This document shows positions 34,457-44,643 of a stretch of DNA of 64,000 nucleotides, piece after piece. The DNA comes from Augochlora pura (taxonomy: Eukaryota; Arthropoda; Insecta; Hymenoptera; Halictidae): assembly GCF_028453695.1 (NCBI RefSeq), contig NC_135782.1:13875190-13939189 (forward strand). Reading direction: 5' to 3'. The first letter of the stretch is position 1. Every line of letters starts with the position of its first letter. The notes beneath the pieces were generated by a model. The model was not told where the DNA came from and did no database searches. It saw nothing but the letters and a program-made list of their open reading frames with translations. The translations under genes were made by a program, and so were the position numbers.

Positions 34457-35540
34457 AGTGTTTTTCGTTAGTAACTTCTTAATGAAGCCTCGTAGAAGAT
34501 TTTTATAAAGGCAAAAGTTGCTTGAAATGATCTCGGGAAACTATTTCTTGTGTCACACTGTATAATATGCACAAAATATATATTATTAATATTTATATTA
34601 TTGTTGCTATCATTATTATTATTATCACTATTATTAATACGATCGTTACGCAGATTTTCCATGGGAAAAAGAATGAAAAAGGCAACCGGCCGGTTCGCGT
34701 GGCATAAATTAAATTGTATTAAATTTATACCGTTTGTTATTTATAAATAAAAAAATTCAGATCGTTTTTCGGGGAAATTTAATTACGGCCCGGCTCGAAA
34801 TAGAATCGGAACGGTGCCGCGTGGAACACTCGGTTCTTACGAAATATCGCGCAAATCTGATAAACACAATCGCCGGAGCAAAATAATTTAACGTACCGGG
34901 TCGGTTTTTAAACAACGCAGGTCGCCGCGCTCGTGGGGTGGGGGGTGAGTTTTTTTCCATATTTAATTACACGCGGCCAGTGGGAAAAAACATTCTAATC
35001 CCCGACAAAACGTACACGTACTTTTCGCGTGCCGTGTTTAATGGAAATTTCAGCCGGTGATACTCTTTGTAATTGTTTCGAATACACTATTTTAATTGCT
35101 GGGAGTTATTGCGAGGCAAGCCGGCTGGCTTCGGGCATTTTTTCCTTTTTTTTTTTTAAACAATTTCCATATTCCGCGAAAGCGCAACGTAATCGCGGGG
35201 AAAAAAACGAGAGATTCGGGGGGATGACGAAACGTACAGCGAGGGGGGTGGGTATTCGCAACGGACACGACCAATGAGAATTTATTATGTATTATCGAAT
35301 TATTAATATGGAAATTTCACTTTACTTTGTTAGCTGTTTTAGCGGTCTGTTGTTACGGCGACATATTGCTATGTAATATGGGTTACAGGGATAAAATGGA
35401 GTAAATAATATGGACGATTTTTAGAGTAATAATATTTGTAATAGTAATGATAGTAATGATAATAATTAATTATAGAGAATAATGATAATAATTATAATAA
35501 AGTTCACGATAATTAGAATAATAAGAAAAATGAGAAAAAT
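34457..35540. other. No gene seen
   Basis: Mixed composition with CpG-rich parts at 34780-34960 and 35110-35270 and short A/T runs. Nothing supportable. Confidence 0.45.
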
Positions 35541-35830
35541 GTAACATATGAATAAGATAAGAATGATAATAAGGTTAATGATGATAATGGTGGTAATAAT
35601 TATAACGATGATAACGATGACAATATTAATGACTATGATAACGATGGTAATATTAATGACAATGATAACGATGGCAATATTAATGAGGATGATAACAATG
35701 GCAATATTAATGACGATGATGACGATGACAATAATAACAATGATGACAATATTAATGACGATGATAACGATGGCAATATTAATGACGGTAATGATGGTGA
35801 CGATGATAAAGTATTAATGATAGCAATGAT
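35541..35830. repeat. 27-bp tandem array (GATAACGATGGCAATATTAA)
   Basis: Units of about 27 bp containing GATAACGATG and CAATATTAATGA repeat roughly nine times, embedded in ATG/AAT trinucleotide DNA. Because 27 is a multiple of three the array leaves open frames on both strands; these are artefacts. Confidence 0.88.
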
Positions 35831-36423
35831 GGTAACAATGATAACAGTCATAAAATGATTGAAGCAGAATAATAATAATAATATTAATAATAACAAGAAT
35901 ACTAATTAAAATAATCACCATAAGAATAATAATAACAGCGCAGCTTATTATTCTAAGAATATTAATAAAAGTGATAATCATAATAATACTAATAACACGT
36001 AGTATAATAATAATCGTAAAACTAGCAATAATACTTATAATAATAAAAATTGTATTAATAGAAATTATTTCAAGATTATATCTCCAATAATTGATTACTA
36101 ATAGCTTAGTGTATAAATTAGTTCTTCAAGGAGAAGATTTCATTATTGTGAGTTTCCACAACCTATAAAATATTCGACCAATTTCTAATTATAATGAACC
36201 CGTGTAAAACATAAAAATTTGATTACAAAAACTGAGACGTTGTTACAGGAAACTAATTGTCAAGAATTTTGGCACAGTTGCGAGGAATATTATACAATAA
36301 AAATATAATAATAAATCGTGTAGAGAAGTAAATGAAAATATTCCCTGGTCACGTGGGGGCTACTCTTGACCGCTTAGCGTTATTAGAAAGAGGGAGAGAA
36401 AGATACTTAACGAAAGAGATGCA

Positions 36424-36426
<3 letters not shown>
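35831..36426. other. No gene seen; AATAAT-rich
   Basis: AATAATAATA-rich microsatellite-like DNA to about 36060, then unique AT-rich sequence. Confidence 0.55.
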
Positions 36427-36472
<46 letters not shown>

Positions 36473-36720
36473 AGAAAGAAAGGGAGAGAGAGAAAAGTTA
36501 AAGAAAGTAGAGAGAAAAAAAAGATAGAATTAAAGAAAGAGAGACACGAAGAGAAAATAGTAAAGAGAGCGAAGTGGGGAGAGTCAGAGAGAGAGAGAGA
36601 GTGAGAGAGAGATATACAGAGAGAGTTAAACAGAGAGGGAATAATAAGAAGAGCAAAGAAAGATAAAGAAAGAGAGAGAGAGAGAGAGAGAGAAATAAAA
36701 TAAAAAAAAGTGAAAAGAGA
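36427..36720. repeat. GA-rich microsatellite
   Basis: (GA)n with AAAG interruptions, strongest at 36427-36466 and 36588-36612. The antisense 163-codon frame is an artefact. Confidence 0.96.
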
Positions 36721-37833
36721 CATCAAGATAATGAGAAAGAGTGAAACAGAGAGAAAAGGTGGGAGTGCCAAAAACAATGGTCCCCTTTCAGTAATTCGAC
36801 TCTGTCCACAAAATCGCGGAATTATGTACGCTGGAAACAATTGTCGGCTGAAAGGCGGCCCGATGAATATTTATAAGCCGGCCCCGGGAAATCTTAGACG
36901 AAACAATAATCGTAACTCGAGAAGTCCCCCCCCCCCCCCCCCCGCGCGAAGAGCAAAAAGTCAGCGCTAACGAACAGGTTGACGAAACAGCGCCGTCGCG
37001 CCGTGTCGCCGCCGTCAGACAACATCCAACGGGTGGGCGCCTGTTACGGGAAGAAGAAATTCCACCGGCGACAAAGGGAATGGACTATGAGGCCTAATTA
37101 ACGCGCCGAGGGAAACGATTCTGAAGCCACTACTCTATCCCGGACTACAAATCGAGCACTATATTGTTCGCGAACAAGATTCGGCTAATGCGCTTCTGCT
37201 GCCATACTTTATTTCGCGTGGGAATGGCTGACGCGAATCAATTTTGCTTTAATTAACGCTAGCTTTACGATAATTTCTTATATGTATATCTATATTGGCG
37301 GACCGTGCGAAAAATATTTAGCTCGGTGTGCAGGTAATTAAGCAACCCGTTCGCGGCCGACTTGACGCGCGCGCCGCGCTCCAAAACTCCGCCTAGCTGG
37401 CCATTAATTGGATCGTTTATTTTGACAGTGGCTCGCGCTGGAGACTCTGTTTTTAATCCCTCGTGCTATCGCTACTTTCGTGCTGCGACGATTTGAGCTT
37501 ATTCGTTCTTGATCATTTTCCTGATAGGACCAGACGATCTTTGTTTCCTGTATCGGCTTTATTTACTTTGTAGTTCGATGACCGTAGAATTTATTTTTAC
37601 CTCGACCTAGAAGAAATTAATAATATTTATATTTAGTAGAGCTTGCATTAAATCTTCGCCACGAGTCTGACTCGTTATTATAGTGCAAAGGGTTGATACT
37701 AGGAGATTTCTTATGTATCTGTCTCTCCTGTCAACTTGACGCATGTTAAAAAGAATGAACGTTTTGCGGGACGAGTAATTTATTTTTAAAGGCATGTTGT
37801 CGTACAGGTGTATTGATATCGGAATATGTACTA
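36721..37833. other. No gene seen; CpG-rich island with C-run
   Basis: C-run at about 36927-36943. CpG-rich unique DNA to about 37450, then AT-rich. Confidence 0.45.
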
Positions 37834-38378
37834 CTGTGAACAAAGAGTAAGGTGAATTTGTTTATAAAATGTAATTTCTTTATTTATTCTTACAAATGAA
37901 TTTCATCCCCTTCAAAGTAATCCCCGTCCGATCAAATGCACTTTCGCCAACGTTTTTTCCAGTCCTCGAAACAGTCGGAATAGACTTTTTCCGGTATAGC
38001 CTTCAAGACCTTCTTCGATTCGGTTTTAATCTCCTCAATCGTGTCAAAACGGCGTTCCCGCATTGGCCTTTTGAGTTTGCTGAATAGCCAGAAGTCGCAC
38101 GGAGCCAAATCAGGCGAATACGGTGGTTGCGGAACGACATGAGTCGAGCTTTTGGCAAAAAAGTCGCGAAGAACCAATGCAGTATGACATGGTGCATTAT
38201 CGTGACGACTTTTGGTTGTTTACAAAAACACGTGTAACTCGGAGATAATCAAACCTTTTGACAAACAGACGCTTGGCAAATGTTATAGACAGTCCTACCA
38301 ACCTAGGAAAAAGAATAAAAAAAAATAAATAAATAATTTAAATTTTATAAACAAATTCACCTTACTTTTTGTTCACAG
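37834..38378 (-). mobile_element. mariner-type element, internally deleted
   Basis: Ends CTGTGAACAAAGAGTAAGGT (from 37834) and its near-mirror ACCTTAC...GTTCACAG (to 38378) share about 35 bp of inverted similarity, including ATTTGTTTATAAAAT. TA precedes the left end; the right flank has lost it. It is 545 bp, less than half a normal mariner, and holds the 3' third of a transposase on the minus strand. Confidence 0.85.
37890..38210 (-). pseudogene. mariner transposase C-terminal fragment
   Basis: The minus strand reads HDNAPCHTALVLRDFFAKSS then PYSPDLAPCDFWLFSKLKRP and on to EDWKKRWRKCI, where a stop (TGA at 37932) precedes DGDYFEGDEIHL. HDNAPCH holds the second and YSPDLAPCD the third catalytic aspartate region of mariner DD34D enzymes. 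The DNA-binding domain and first catalytic aspartate are absent. Non-functional relic, of the type fused in vertebrate SETMAR. Confidence 0.88.
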
Positions 38379-38410
38379 CGCGTCGTGCCTAAGAGGTTAA
38401 TAAAATGTAA

Positions 38411-38891
38411 CCCTTTGCACTCGAGTGGTGGCTCTAAGTCACCACTAAAAATTCTCCTATCGTGTCTAAAAATAATTTCTAAATTCTCATAGTCATCAAT
38501 CTGTAAAAAAACTATTAACCCTTTGCACTCGAGCGGTGAATCTAAGTCACCGCTAAAATTGTTACAGCACTTTCCAAAATAATTTTTATATTATGAAAAA
38601 TTAAACTTTAAACATTATTGAAAGTATAACTGTTGTTGTATGAGTTACAGGATTCAATTTCAATTGAACATAACCTCTTTACTTTATAAAATGGAAATGC
38701 TATATGTTAGAAAAATTATTTTAGAATTACAGTTAAAATGGCTTCGAGTGCAAAGGGTTAAAAGTGCAATTGCCGTATGAGTCACATGACTTTGATATGG
38801 ACAAAATGCAATAAGTTATATAAAATGGAAATTCTGTAGTTCGGTGAGAATATATTGGTATTCCAGGTAGAACGGTTTCGAGTGCAAAGGG
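38411..38891. mobile_element. piggyBac-type MITE (CCCTTTGCACTCGA family), outer copy
   Basis: The left end CCCTTTGCACTCGAGTGG begins at 38411 (flank GTAA) and the right end TTCGAGTGCAAAGGG finishes at 38891 (flank TTAA). Removing the nested copy leaves about 238 bp, the same size as the other family members. Left flank GTAA is one base from TTAA. Confidence 0.86.
38519..38757. mobile_element. piggyBac-type MITE, same family, nested copy
   Basis: CCCTTTGCACTCGAGCGG at 38519 and CGAGTGCAAAGGG ending 38757, with TTAA on both sides (38515-38518 and 38758-38761). It is 239 bp, inserted into a TTAA of a sister copy. Confidence 0.9.
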
Positions 38892-38895
38892 TTAA

Positions 38896-39407
38896 GAAAA
38901 TGCGGCTGACATAATAAACAATAGATTCCGCGCTCGGCGCTCTTCTTCCAACAATAATCAATAACAAAGAGAAGTAGCCTTCCCCAAGAAATCTGTAAAT
39001 ATTCCTATATACCGGGTGATCGGATGGAAAAATCCGCGAGAATCGACGCTGGAAAAAAATACGCGGGCCGGCTGACCGCAGGAAAAGGGGTCACTCGGGA
39101 ACAAACAAAAATGGGGCCATCGGTAGCTTACTTTCGGCGCTAATGGCCGATCGGTATGCCCAGTGACGTGTCGGCCAGTCAGAGCGCTCCGTCCGGCCGG
39201 TCGGCGTATTTTTTTCGGCCGCACGGTTGTTTCGAGCCGCGGCGCACAGCCCGCTCGCGCGAGCAAATCCCCGAAATCCGCAGCGGGCCGGACAAATATA
39301 AATAACGGAATGATAATGAATCAAATCGCACGTGAAAAACCAATAAGTTATTGGCCGGTCGGCGCGAATGATTGGCCCCTGGGCGCGGCCGCTTTCCGCG
39401 ACTCCGC
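38896..39407. other. No gene seen; CpG-rich island
   Basis: GC-rich, with ACCGGGTGATCGGATGG at 39010 resembling a MITE end but unpaired. Frames on both strands are spurious. Confidence 0.45.
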
Positions 39408-39612
39408 GCTCTCTCTCCTTTTTTCCCTTTTTCTCTCTTTCTCTCTCTCTCTCTCGCTATCGCTCTTTGTCTCTCCCTTTTACTCTCTCTCTCTCTCGCT
39501 CTGTCGCTCTCTGTCTCTCTTTATTTCTCTCTCTCTCTCTCTGTCTCTCTTTATTTCTCTCTCTCTCTCACTCTGTCTCTCTTCATCTCTCTCTCTCTCT
39601 CTTTCCATACCT
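39408..39612. repeat. CT-rich microsatellite
   Basis: (CT)n with TTTATTTCTCTCT and CGCTCTGTCGCT interruptions; source of Ser/Leu-rich spurious frames. Confidence 0.96.
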
Positions 39613-40100
39613 CTCTCCGTCAATCTATCTCCGTCCCTCTGCCCGTCCCGTTTTTTTTGCTGGCTGTCAGCCCCGCGCGGGTCTCATTCGCCGTTTCGTT
39701 CCGGCGACACGAGCGCGATCGGACAACGCACACAGTGCATATTTTTCAATTAATTTAAATTACAAAACATCGCGGTAACGGCCCTCCTCGCCCGGCGAGC
39801 CCACCGCCGCCGCCCCCGATAACTGCACGCGCGAGCATAAACGTTGGTACGCGTGCGACCGTGTACCCTCCGCGCGCACCGCGCTGCCATCACCGTCCAC
39901 GCGCGCTTCTGTTCCTCGTGTGCACGCGCATACGTGTCCACCGCGCACGGGGCTATGTAATCAGTTTTATTTTCGTGCGTGTACGCGGCGCCGACGTTTT
40001 TTTCCATTTTTTTCCCCGACATGACTCGCGCCTCCGTCACCCTCGCGTCCACTGCTCCTTGTTCTTCTTTGTTCTAGTTTTGCTGGGCTGCTTTTTTTAG
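39613..40100. other. No gene seen; CpG-rich island
   Basis: Strongly CpG-rich with GCGCAC/GTGCGC words (39830-39990). No product recognised. Confidence 0.45.
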
Positions 40101-40570
40101 CGATATCTTTTACTTTGTCTCCTTCTCTCCGTTTCTATTTCTTTTTCTCCCTCTCACGCACTCTTTTTCTCTTACTTATCCTGTTTTTCTTCACCCCCTC
40201 TCTGTCCTTACTCGATCCATTTCATTGTCTACTTCTATGTGTATTTCTCTTTTTCTTTACGTCTTTCTTTTTTTATTTATTTTTTTCTTTCTTTCTCTGG
40301 CTTTCTCTTCCTACCTATTTTTCTGTTATTATCTCGTTTTCTATCTTATTCTGTTTACTTGTGCCCCCCTCTCTCTCTCTATCTATTGTTTTCTTTATTT
40401 CTCTATCTCCTCCTCCTCCCTTCTCTCACTTTCTATATTCTCTACTTTTTCCTCACAATCTTCCTTTATTTTTTTCTCCTTTTTTCTCTTGTCACTATCT
40501 TTCACTCTCTTTCTTGCTCGAATTTTCTCCCTCTATCTGTCTGTATTTTTCTTTCTCTTACTCTTATTCT
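40101..40570. repeat. Pyrimidine-rich tract
   Basis: About 470 bp of C/T-dominated degenerate DNA, opening long Phe/Leu/Ser frames in all three plus phases at once, which marks them as compositional. Confidence 0.9.
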
Positions 40571-41067
40571 TGCTCTAAAAGGGAGTCGATGGAAAGAGGA
40601 GACTTCAATGTTTAAAAACCATATCATCGCCAGCCCATAAAATGAGACATTAGTTAATGGAAATCGAAAGAGTAGTCTTTTTCACGAAGAAACAGATGCG
40701 CAAATATCCATTTATAATTTTAAATACCACTGACTTTGGAGGTTATGTCTAGCTTAGGACAGAATTAGTATTATTCGTGACCAAGTAACTCCAGTTTATC
40801 TAAAAAAAGGAAGAATTACAACTACTGTTGTTGCTTTATGAAACCGCGTTTCGCAACGTTTTTTTAAATTTCTATGTACATTGGAGGTTAAGATTATAAA
40901 AGACAAATAGAGGTTATGTTATAAAGATTATAACACAATAAATCGACGTTAAACAACAAATATCGTCTGTTAATTTCGCATCAAAACAAGCCAGACTCGT
41001 GACAAAGATTTCATACAAGATTTACGAAATATTGCTATTATTAGTTTCTTTTAAATCGAAATGAAAT
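40571..41067. repeat. Partial copy of the GAGGAGACTTCAATCTT dispersed repeat, rest unique
   Basis: GGAGTCGATGGAAAGAGGAG at 40579 is repeated almost exactly at 41446. The same words, diverged, occur in the 46.8/56.5-kb inverted pair. The remainder is AT-rich unique DNA. Confidence 0.6.
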
Positions 41068-41071
41068 TTAA

Positions 41072-41311
41072 CTCTTTGCACTCGAAGCCATATTAACTGT
41101 AATTCTAAAATAATTTTTCTGACATACAGCATTTCTATCTTACATGATAAAATGTATTTTATGCATATGAAATTGAATCTTGTAGCTCATGCAACAACAG
41201 ATATACTTTTAATAATTCTTGAAATCTAATTTTGCATAATATAAAAATTATATTGAAACGTGCTGTAATAGTTTTAGTGGTGCCTCAGAGTCACCACTTG
41301 AGTGCGAAGGG
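41072..41311. mobile_element. piggyBac-type MITE, CCCTTTGCACTCGA family
   Basis: CTCTTTGCACTCGAAGCC to GAGTGCGAAGGG, flanked by TTAA (41068-41071 and 41312-41315). 240 bp; a full-length reference copy of the family, with interior GTGGTGCCTCAGAGTCACCA near the right end. Confidence 0.9.
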
Positions 41312-41315
41312 TTAA

Positions 41316-41528
41316 TTCTTCTGTTATCAAAGTTTTAAAGTGAAAGTAGATAAAAATCACAGAAGAACAAAAATTGTTTAGTCCTTTTAGGGAAAATATT
41401 AAGAGCTCCGTAAGTCGACCAAAAAAAATCGTAGAATAAAATTTAGGGAGTCGATGGAAAGAGGAGACATCAATCTTGAAGAACCAATATCATTGTCGAC
41501 CCCAGAAAAAATTCTACTCGTTGAGTTC
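41316..41528. repeat. Partial copy of the dispersed GAGGAGAC repeat
   Basis: AAAAATCGTAGAATAAAATT (41427) and GGAGTCGATGGAAAGAGGAG (41446) parallel words in 47200-47410. Confidence 0.6.
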
Positions 41529-41744
41529 TTAACACTTTATCGACCGGTAGCCTATAAGTCGCTTTTTCCCCCGATCGGTAGCCTGTGAATCGGTTGCCAT
41601 AGTAACCTTTAATTTCTTATCTATTATTGAGAGAAACGTGTTAGATTGTACTAGAAGCTTCAATATTATTAGGAGTATAAATAAGTTTCCGCCGTTTTTT
41701 ATCAAAAATTGGGCATTTATTGTGAAAGAACAGTACCTAATGTT

Positions 41745-43009
41745 TTATTCAGAGTATTGTCCATCGCTAGCCACTACTTTTTCCCATCTTTCTGGCAGCA
41801 TACGGATACCGCGTCGGAAGAATGCTTCATCTTTTGAAGCTATCCACAAATCGACTCAATTTTTTGTATCTTCATATGATGTGAAGTGTTGCTCAGACAG
41901 GCCATGCGCCATCGATCGAAACAGGTAGTAATCAGAAGGAGCAATGTCTGGTGAATACGGCGGGTGAGGTAAAACTTCCCAATTGAGTGTTTCCAGATAG
42001 GTTTTGACCGGCGCCGCAACATGTGGACAAGCATTATCATGCAGAAGAATAACTTTGTCGTCAATCTCATCAATTGTGTTCGGTAGAGAGCCCCAGTAAT
42101 GGTTTCATTCGGTTTGAGCAATTCATAATATACGACACCAAGCTGATCCCACCAAATACACAACATGAGCTATTTTCCATGAATGTTTGGCTTGGCTGTC
42201 GATGTTGAAGCATGGCCAGGTGGTCCCCATGATTTCTTCTTCTTTGGGTTATCGTAATGGATCCTTTTTTCATCACCAGTGATTATATGATGCAAAAAAC
42301 CCTTTTGTTTATGCCTGGCAAGCAGAATTTTACATGTGAAAAATCGGCGTTCAACGTTTCTCGGCTCCAGTTCATATGGAACCCAGTTTCCTTGTTTTTG
42401 AATCATTCCCAATGAATTTATGCGATGTGAAATTGCTGGTTAAGTCACTCCTAATATAAGTGCAAGTGCTTCTCGCGTTTGGCACGAATCTTCATCTAAT
42501 AATGTTTCCAATTCCGCGTCTTCGTACACTTTCGGCCTTCCGCTACGTTCTTTGTCCTCGACGTCAAATTCACCGTTCTTAACCACTTCGGTACGGCGCG
42601 CATCGGCCACGAAATTTTGCCCACAGCCGGCACTCACCATTCGCATGCTACTTCGTGCATCGACAGTGAATCCGTTTTGCTCTTTTACAGATCTTTGACG
42701 AGAAAAGCTTATTTATGTGTATTTCTGGACGTAAATACTGCAATTGCAGAGATAAGGCAAAAGTTCTTGGCAGTCGACTATAGTCGACACTCGGCTGTGC
42801 GTGTTCATCTGTGGCCGTCGACTATAGTCGACACTCGTACCGAAGTGGTTAAACTTGTGAAACCAATCACGACAACTTCTCTCACTTAAGGCAACCTCGC
42901 CGTATGCTTCTACAAGCAATCGATGCGCCTCGGCTGCAGATTTCTTCAAATTAAAGAAGTCAATCAAAAGCTCCCGCAAATGACGCTTTTTCGGCTCAAA
43001 ACTCGACAT
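41745..43009 (-). pseudogene. mariner transposase, broken by a MITE and frameshifts
   Basis: Start at 43009: MSSFEPKKRHLRELLIDFFN, then KKSAAEAHRLLVEAYGEVAL and SCRDWFHKF (DNA-binding region). The MITE follows, then KNGEFDVEDKERSGRPKVYE, GDEKRIHYDNPKKKKSW with the first catalytic D, and MLCIWWDQLGVVYYELLKPN. The second D region (HDNACPHVAAP-like) is recoverable only across frameshifts. The end reads SKDEAFFRRGIRMLPERWEK to a stop at 41745. The family enzyme is about 345 residues with a DD34D triad acting at TA sites. Several stops and frameshifts make it inactive. Confidence 0.92.
42583..42848. mobile_element. TTAA MITE inside the mariner transposase
   Basis: Ends CCACTTCGGTACG (from 42583) and CGTACCGAAGTGG (to 42848), flanked by TTAA (42579-42582 and 42849-42852). 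Two perfect 16-bp palindromes GTCGACTATAGTCGAC at 42773-42788 and 42817-42832, each followed by ACTCG, lie near its right end. No coding capacity. A third TTAA family, distinct from those at 38-41 kb. Confidence 0.9.
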
Positions 43010-43292
43010 TTTCGCACGAAAAAAGATATATGATGCTGATACAAAATCACTAATATTTTAAGGTTATGTTGTTGCCAGATGTCCAACCGTACGATATAAC
43101 GTTTTACAACAGACAATTTCAACCATAACATACTAGTGGCCCTATTTTTTGTGAAACGGCGGAAACTTATTTATACTCCTAATGTTATATAAATTTTTAA
43201 ATATTAAATATCTTTCGCGATTAATAAGCTAAATCAAATCAAAATAAAAACGAAAAATTTTACGATCGGATGACCGATCGATAAAGTGTTAA

Positions 43293-44310
43293 GTTGAAGT
43301 TTGTTTTGCATTAGCTCTAAATTTGTTTTGCGTTAGCTCTAAGGTTAGGTGTATATTAGGCCTAAGTTAGGTACGAATGAATCATTAAAAAATGGAAGGA
43401 ACTCATACAGGGCCACCCTAATATTATATAAAAAGATTTCGCACGCCGAAGCGACGGCACGTGGAAGTCGCGGAGTCGCGCGAGCAGTAAACCGAAGCCC
43501 GACGATCGTGTGTTCGGCTTCATCCTAGGCTGCCAGGGTCGGCTCTGGTCGAGGCTCGACGAAGTCTGTGAAAAGAAAAAAAAGCAAAATACTCTATTTA
43601 TACGGGAGCAGGACTTTCGGGCACGGTTACTTCGTACGGGGGGAGGAGGGGGCAGGCAGGCAGCCGGCTCGCACGTAGACAATTCCGGAAAAAGTCTCGC
43701 CAAGACGCGCTCCTTTCCCGGGGACGGTGCCGTTTTTAATCATTCACGAGGACCTGACGGCGGCCGCGCCTTTAAACGATCCAACTGAAATTCGTCCGGA
43801 CGTCCAACGTCCGAATTTAAATCCTCTCAAATATTGAACGTGTATCCGAGGGCCCGTCCGTGCACGTGTCCCCCCTCGGCCGCGCTCACGAACAAGCCGC
43901 CGGTAACTTCTTTCCTTTTGCGTCCGCGAGGATCGTACATAGGGGTTGCTCGGTTGCGTCGAGTATTCCGAGCCGATTCTGAGAGAAAATCTTAACTCCT
44001 TGTCGTACCATTTTCTTCATACTTACCACGATTAGGAATTTTTCAATTGATGTAATCTGCTAGAAGAGACAGAACATTAATGTTTATTCCGTGCCTGAAT
44101 TTACTTGAATGCTTAAATAGTAATAATAAGGCATTATGATTTTATTCCAATTTTAAGGAACAGAAAAATATCCATACTTAATCATTTATTCCTAGTAATT
44201 TCCATCGACTCGTCAAAGTACGGAAAGGGGTTAAGGGCGAGGCTCCGAATTCGGCCATCATTGAGTTTATTGTCATTATAGACACGAAAACTGTCATTAA
44301 AATTAGCTAA
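43293..44310. other. No gene seen; CpG-rich island
   Basis: CpG-rich at 43430-43990, AT-rich after 44000. Overlapping 92- and 113-codon frames on opposite strands have no recognisable motifs. Confidence 0.45.
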
Positions 44311-44577
44311 TTAACCCTTTGTACTGTAATAACGAGTCAGACTTCCGATAAAGATTTCATACAAGATCTATTAACCTTTTTTTAATTTACCCTTTTTATT
44401 TTATTTTATTTTTGTGTATTAACCTATTTTATTTTAACTGTAATTCTAAAATAACTTTTTCTGACATATATCATTTTCATTTTATATGAAAAAATGTATT
44501 TTATGCAGATGAAATTGAATATTGTAACTCATTCGACGACAGCTATACTTTTAATATAAAAGCATAACAAAAATATA

Positions 44578-44643
44578 ATGGTATCGTATTGTATGGTATC
44601 GTATGGTATGGTATCGTATGGTATCATATGGTATGGTATACTA
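44578..44643. repeat. TATGG/TATCG microsatellite, left part
   Basis: (GTATG)n with GTATC variants. Its last 17 bases (44627-44643) are the left target duplication of the LINE. Confidence 0.95.

Larger units (their letters stand above)
41669..43182 (-). mobile_element. mariner element, near full length, interrupted
   Basis: Inverted ends TTAGGAGTATAAATAAGTTT (from 41669; TA at 41667-41668) and mirrored at 43182. TTCCGCCG follows on both inner sides. It is 1514 bp, or about 1.24 kb without the TTAA MITE at 42583-42848, which is a normal mariner length. Confidence 0.93.
41533..43288. mobile_element. TTAA-flanked MITE (CACTTTATCGACCGGT ends) hosting a mariner
   Basis: Left end CACTTTATCGACCGGTAG (from 41533) and right end, mirrored, CACTTTATCGATCGGTCA (from 43288), flanked by TTAA at 41529-41532 and 43289-43292. 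Most of its present length is the mariner at 41669-43182; without that it is about 240 bp. Confidence 0.83.

Noticed and set aside
35548..35896. Plus and minus frames over the ATG/AAT array
   Set aside because: The period of 27 bp keeps frames open by arithmetic.
36349..36840. 163-codon minus-strand frame
   Set aside because: Antisense of a GA microsatellite.
39163..40640. Overlapping plus-strand frames of 117-196 codons
   Set aside because: CT and pyrimidine tracts open in all phases; no domain or splice support.
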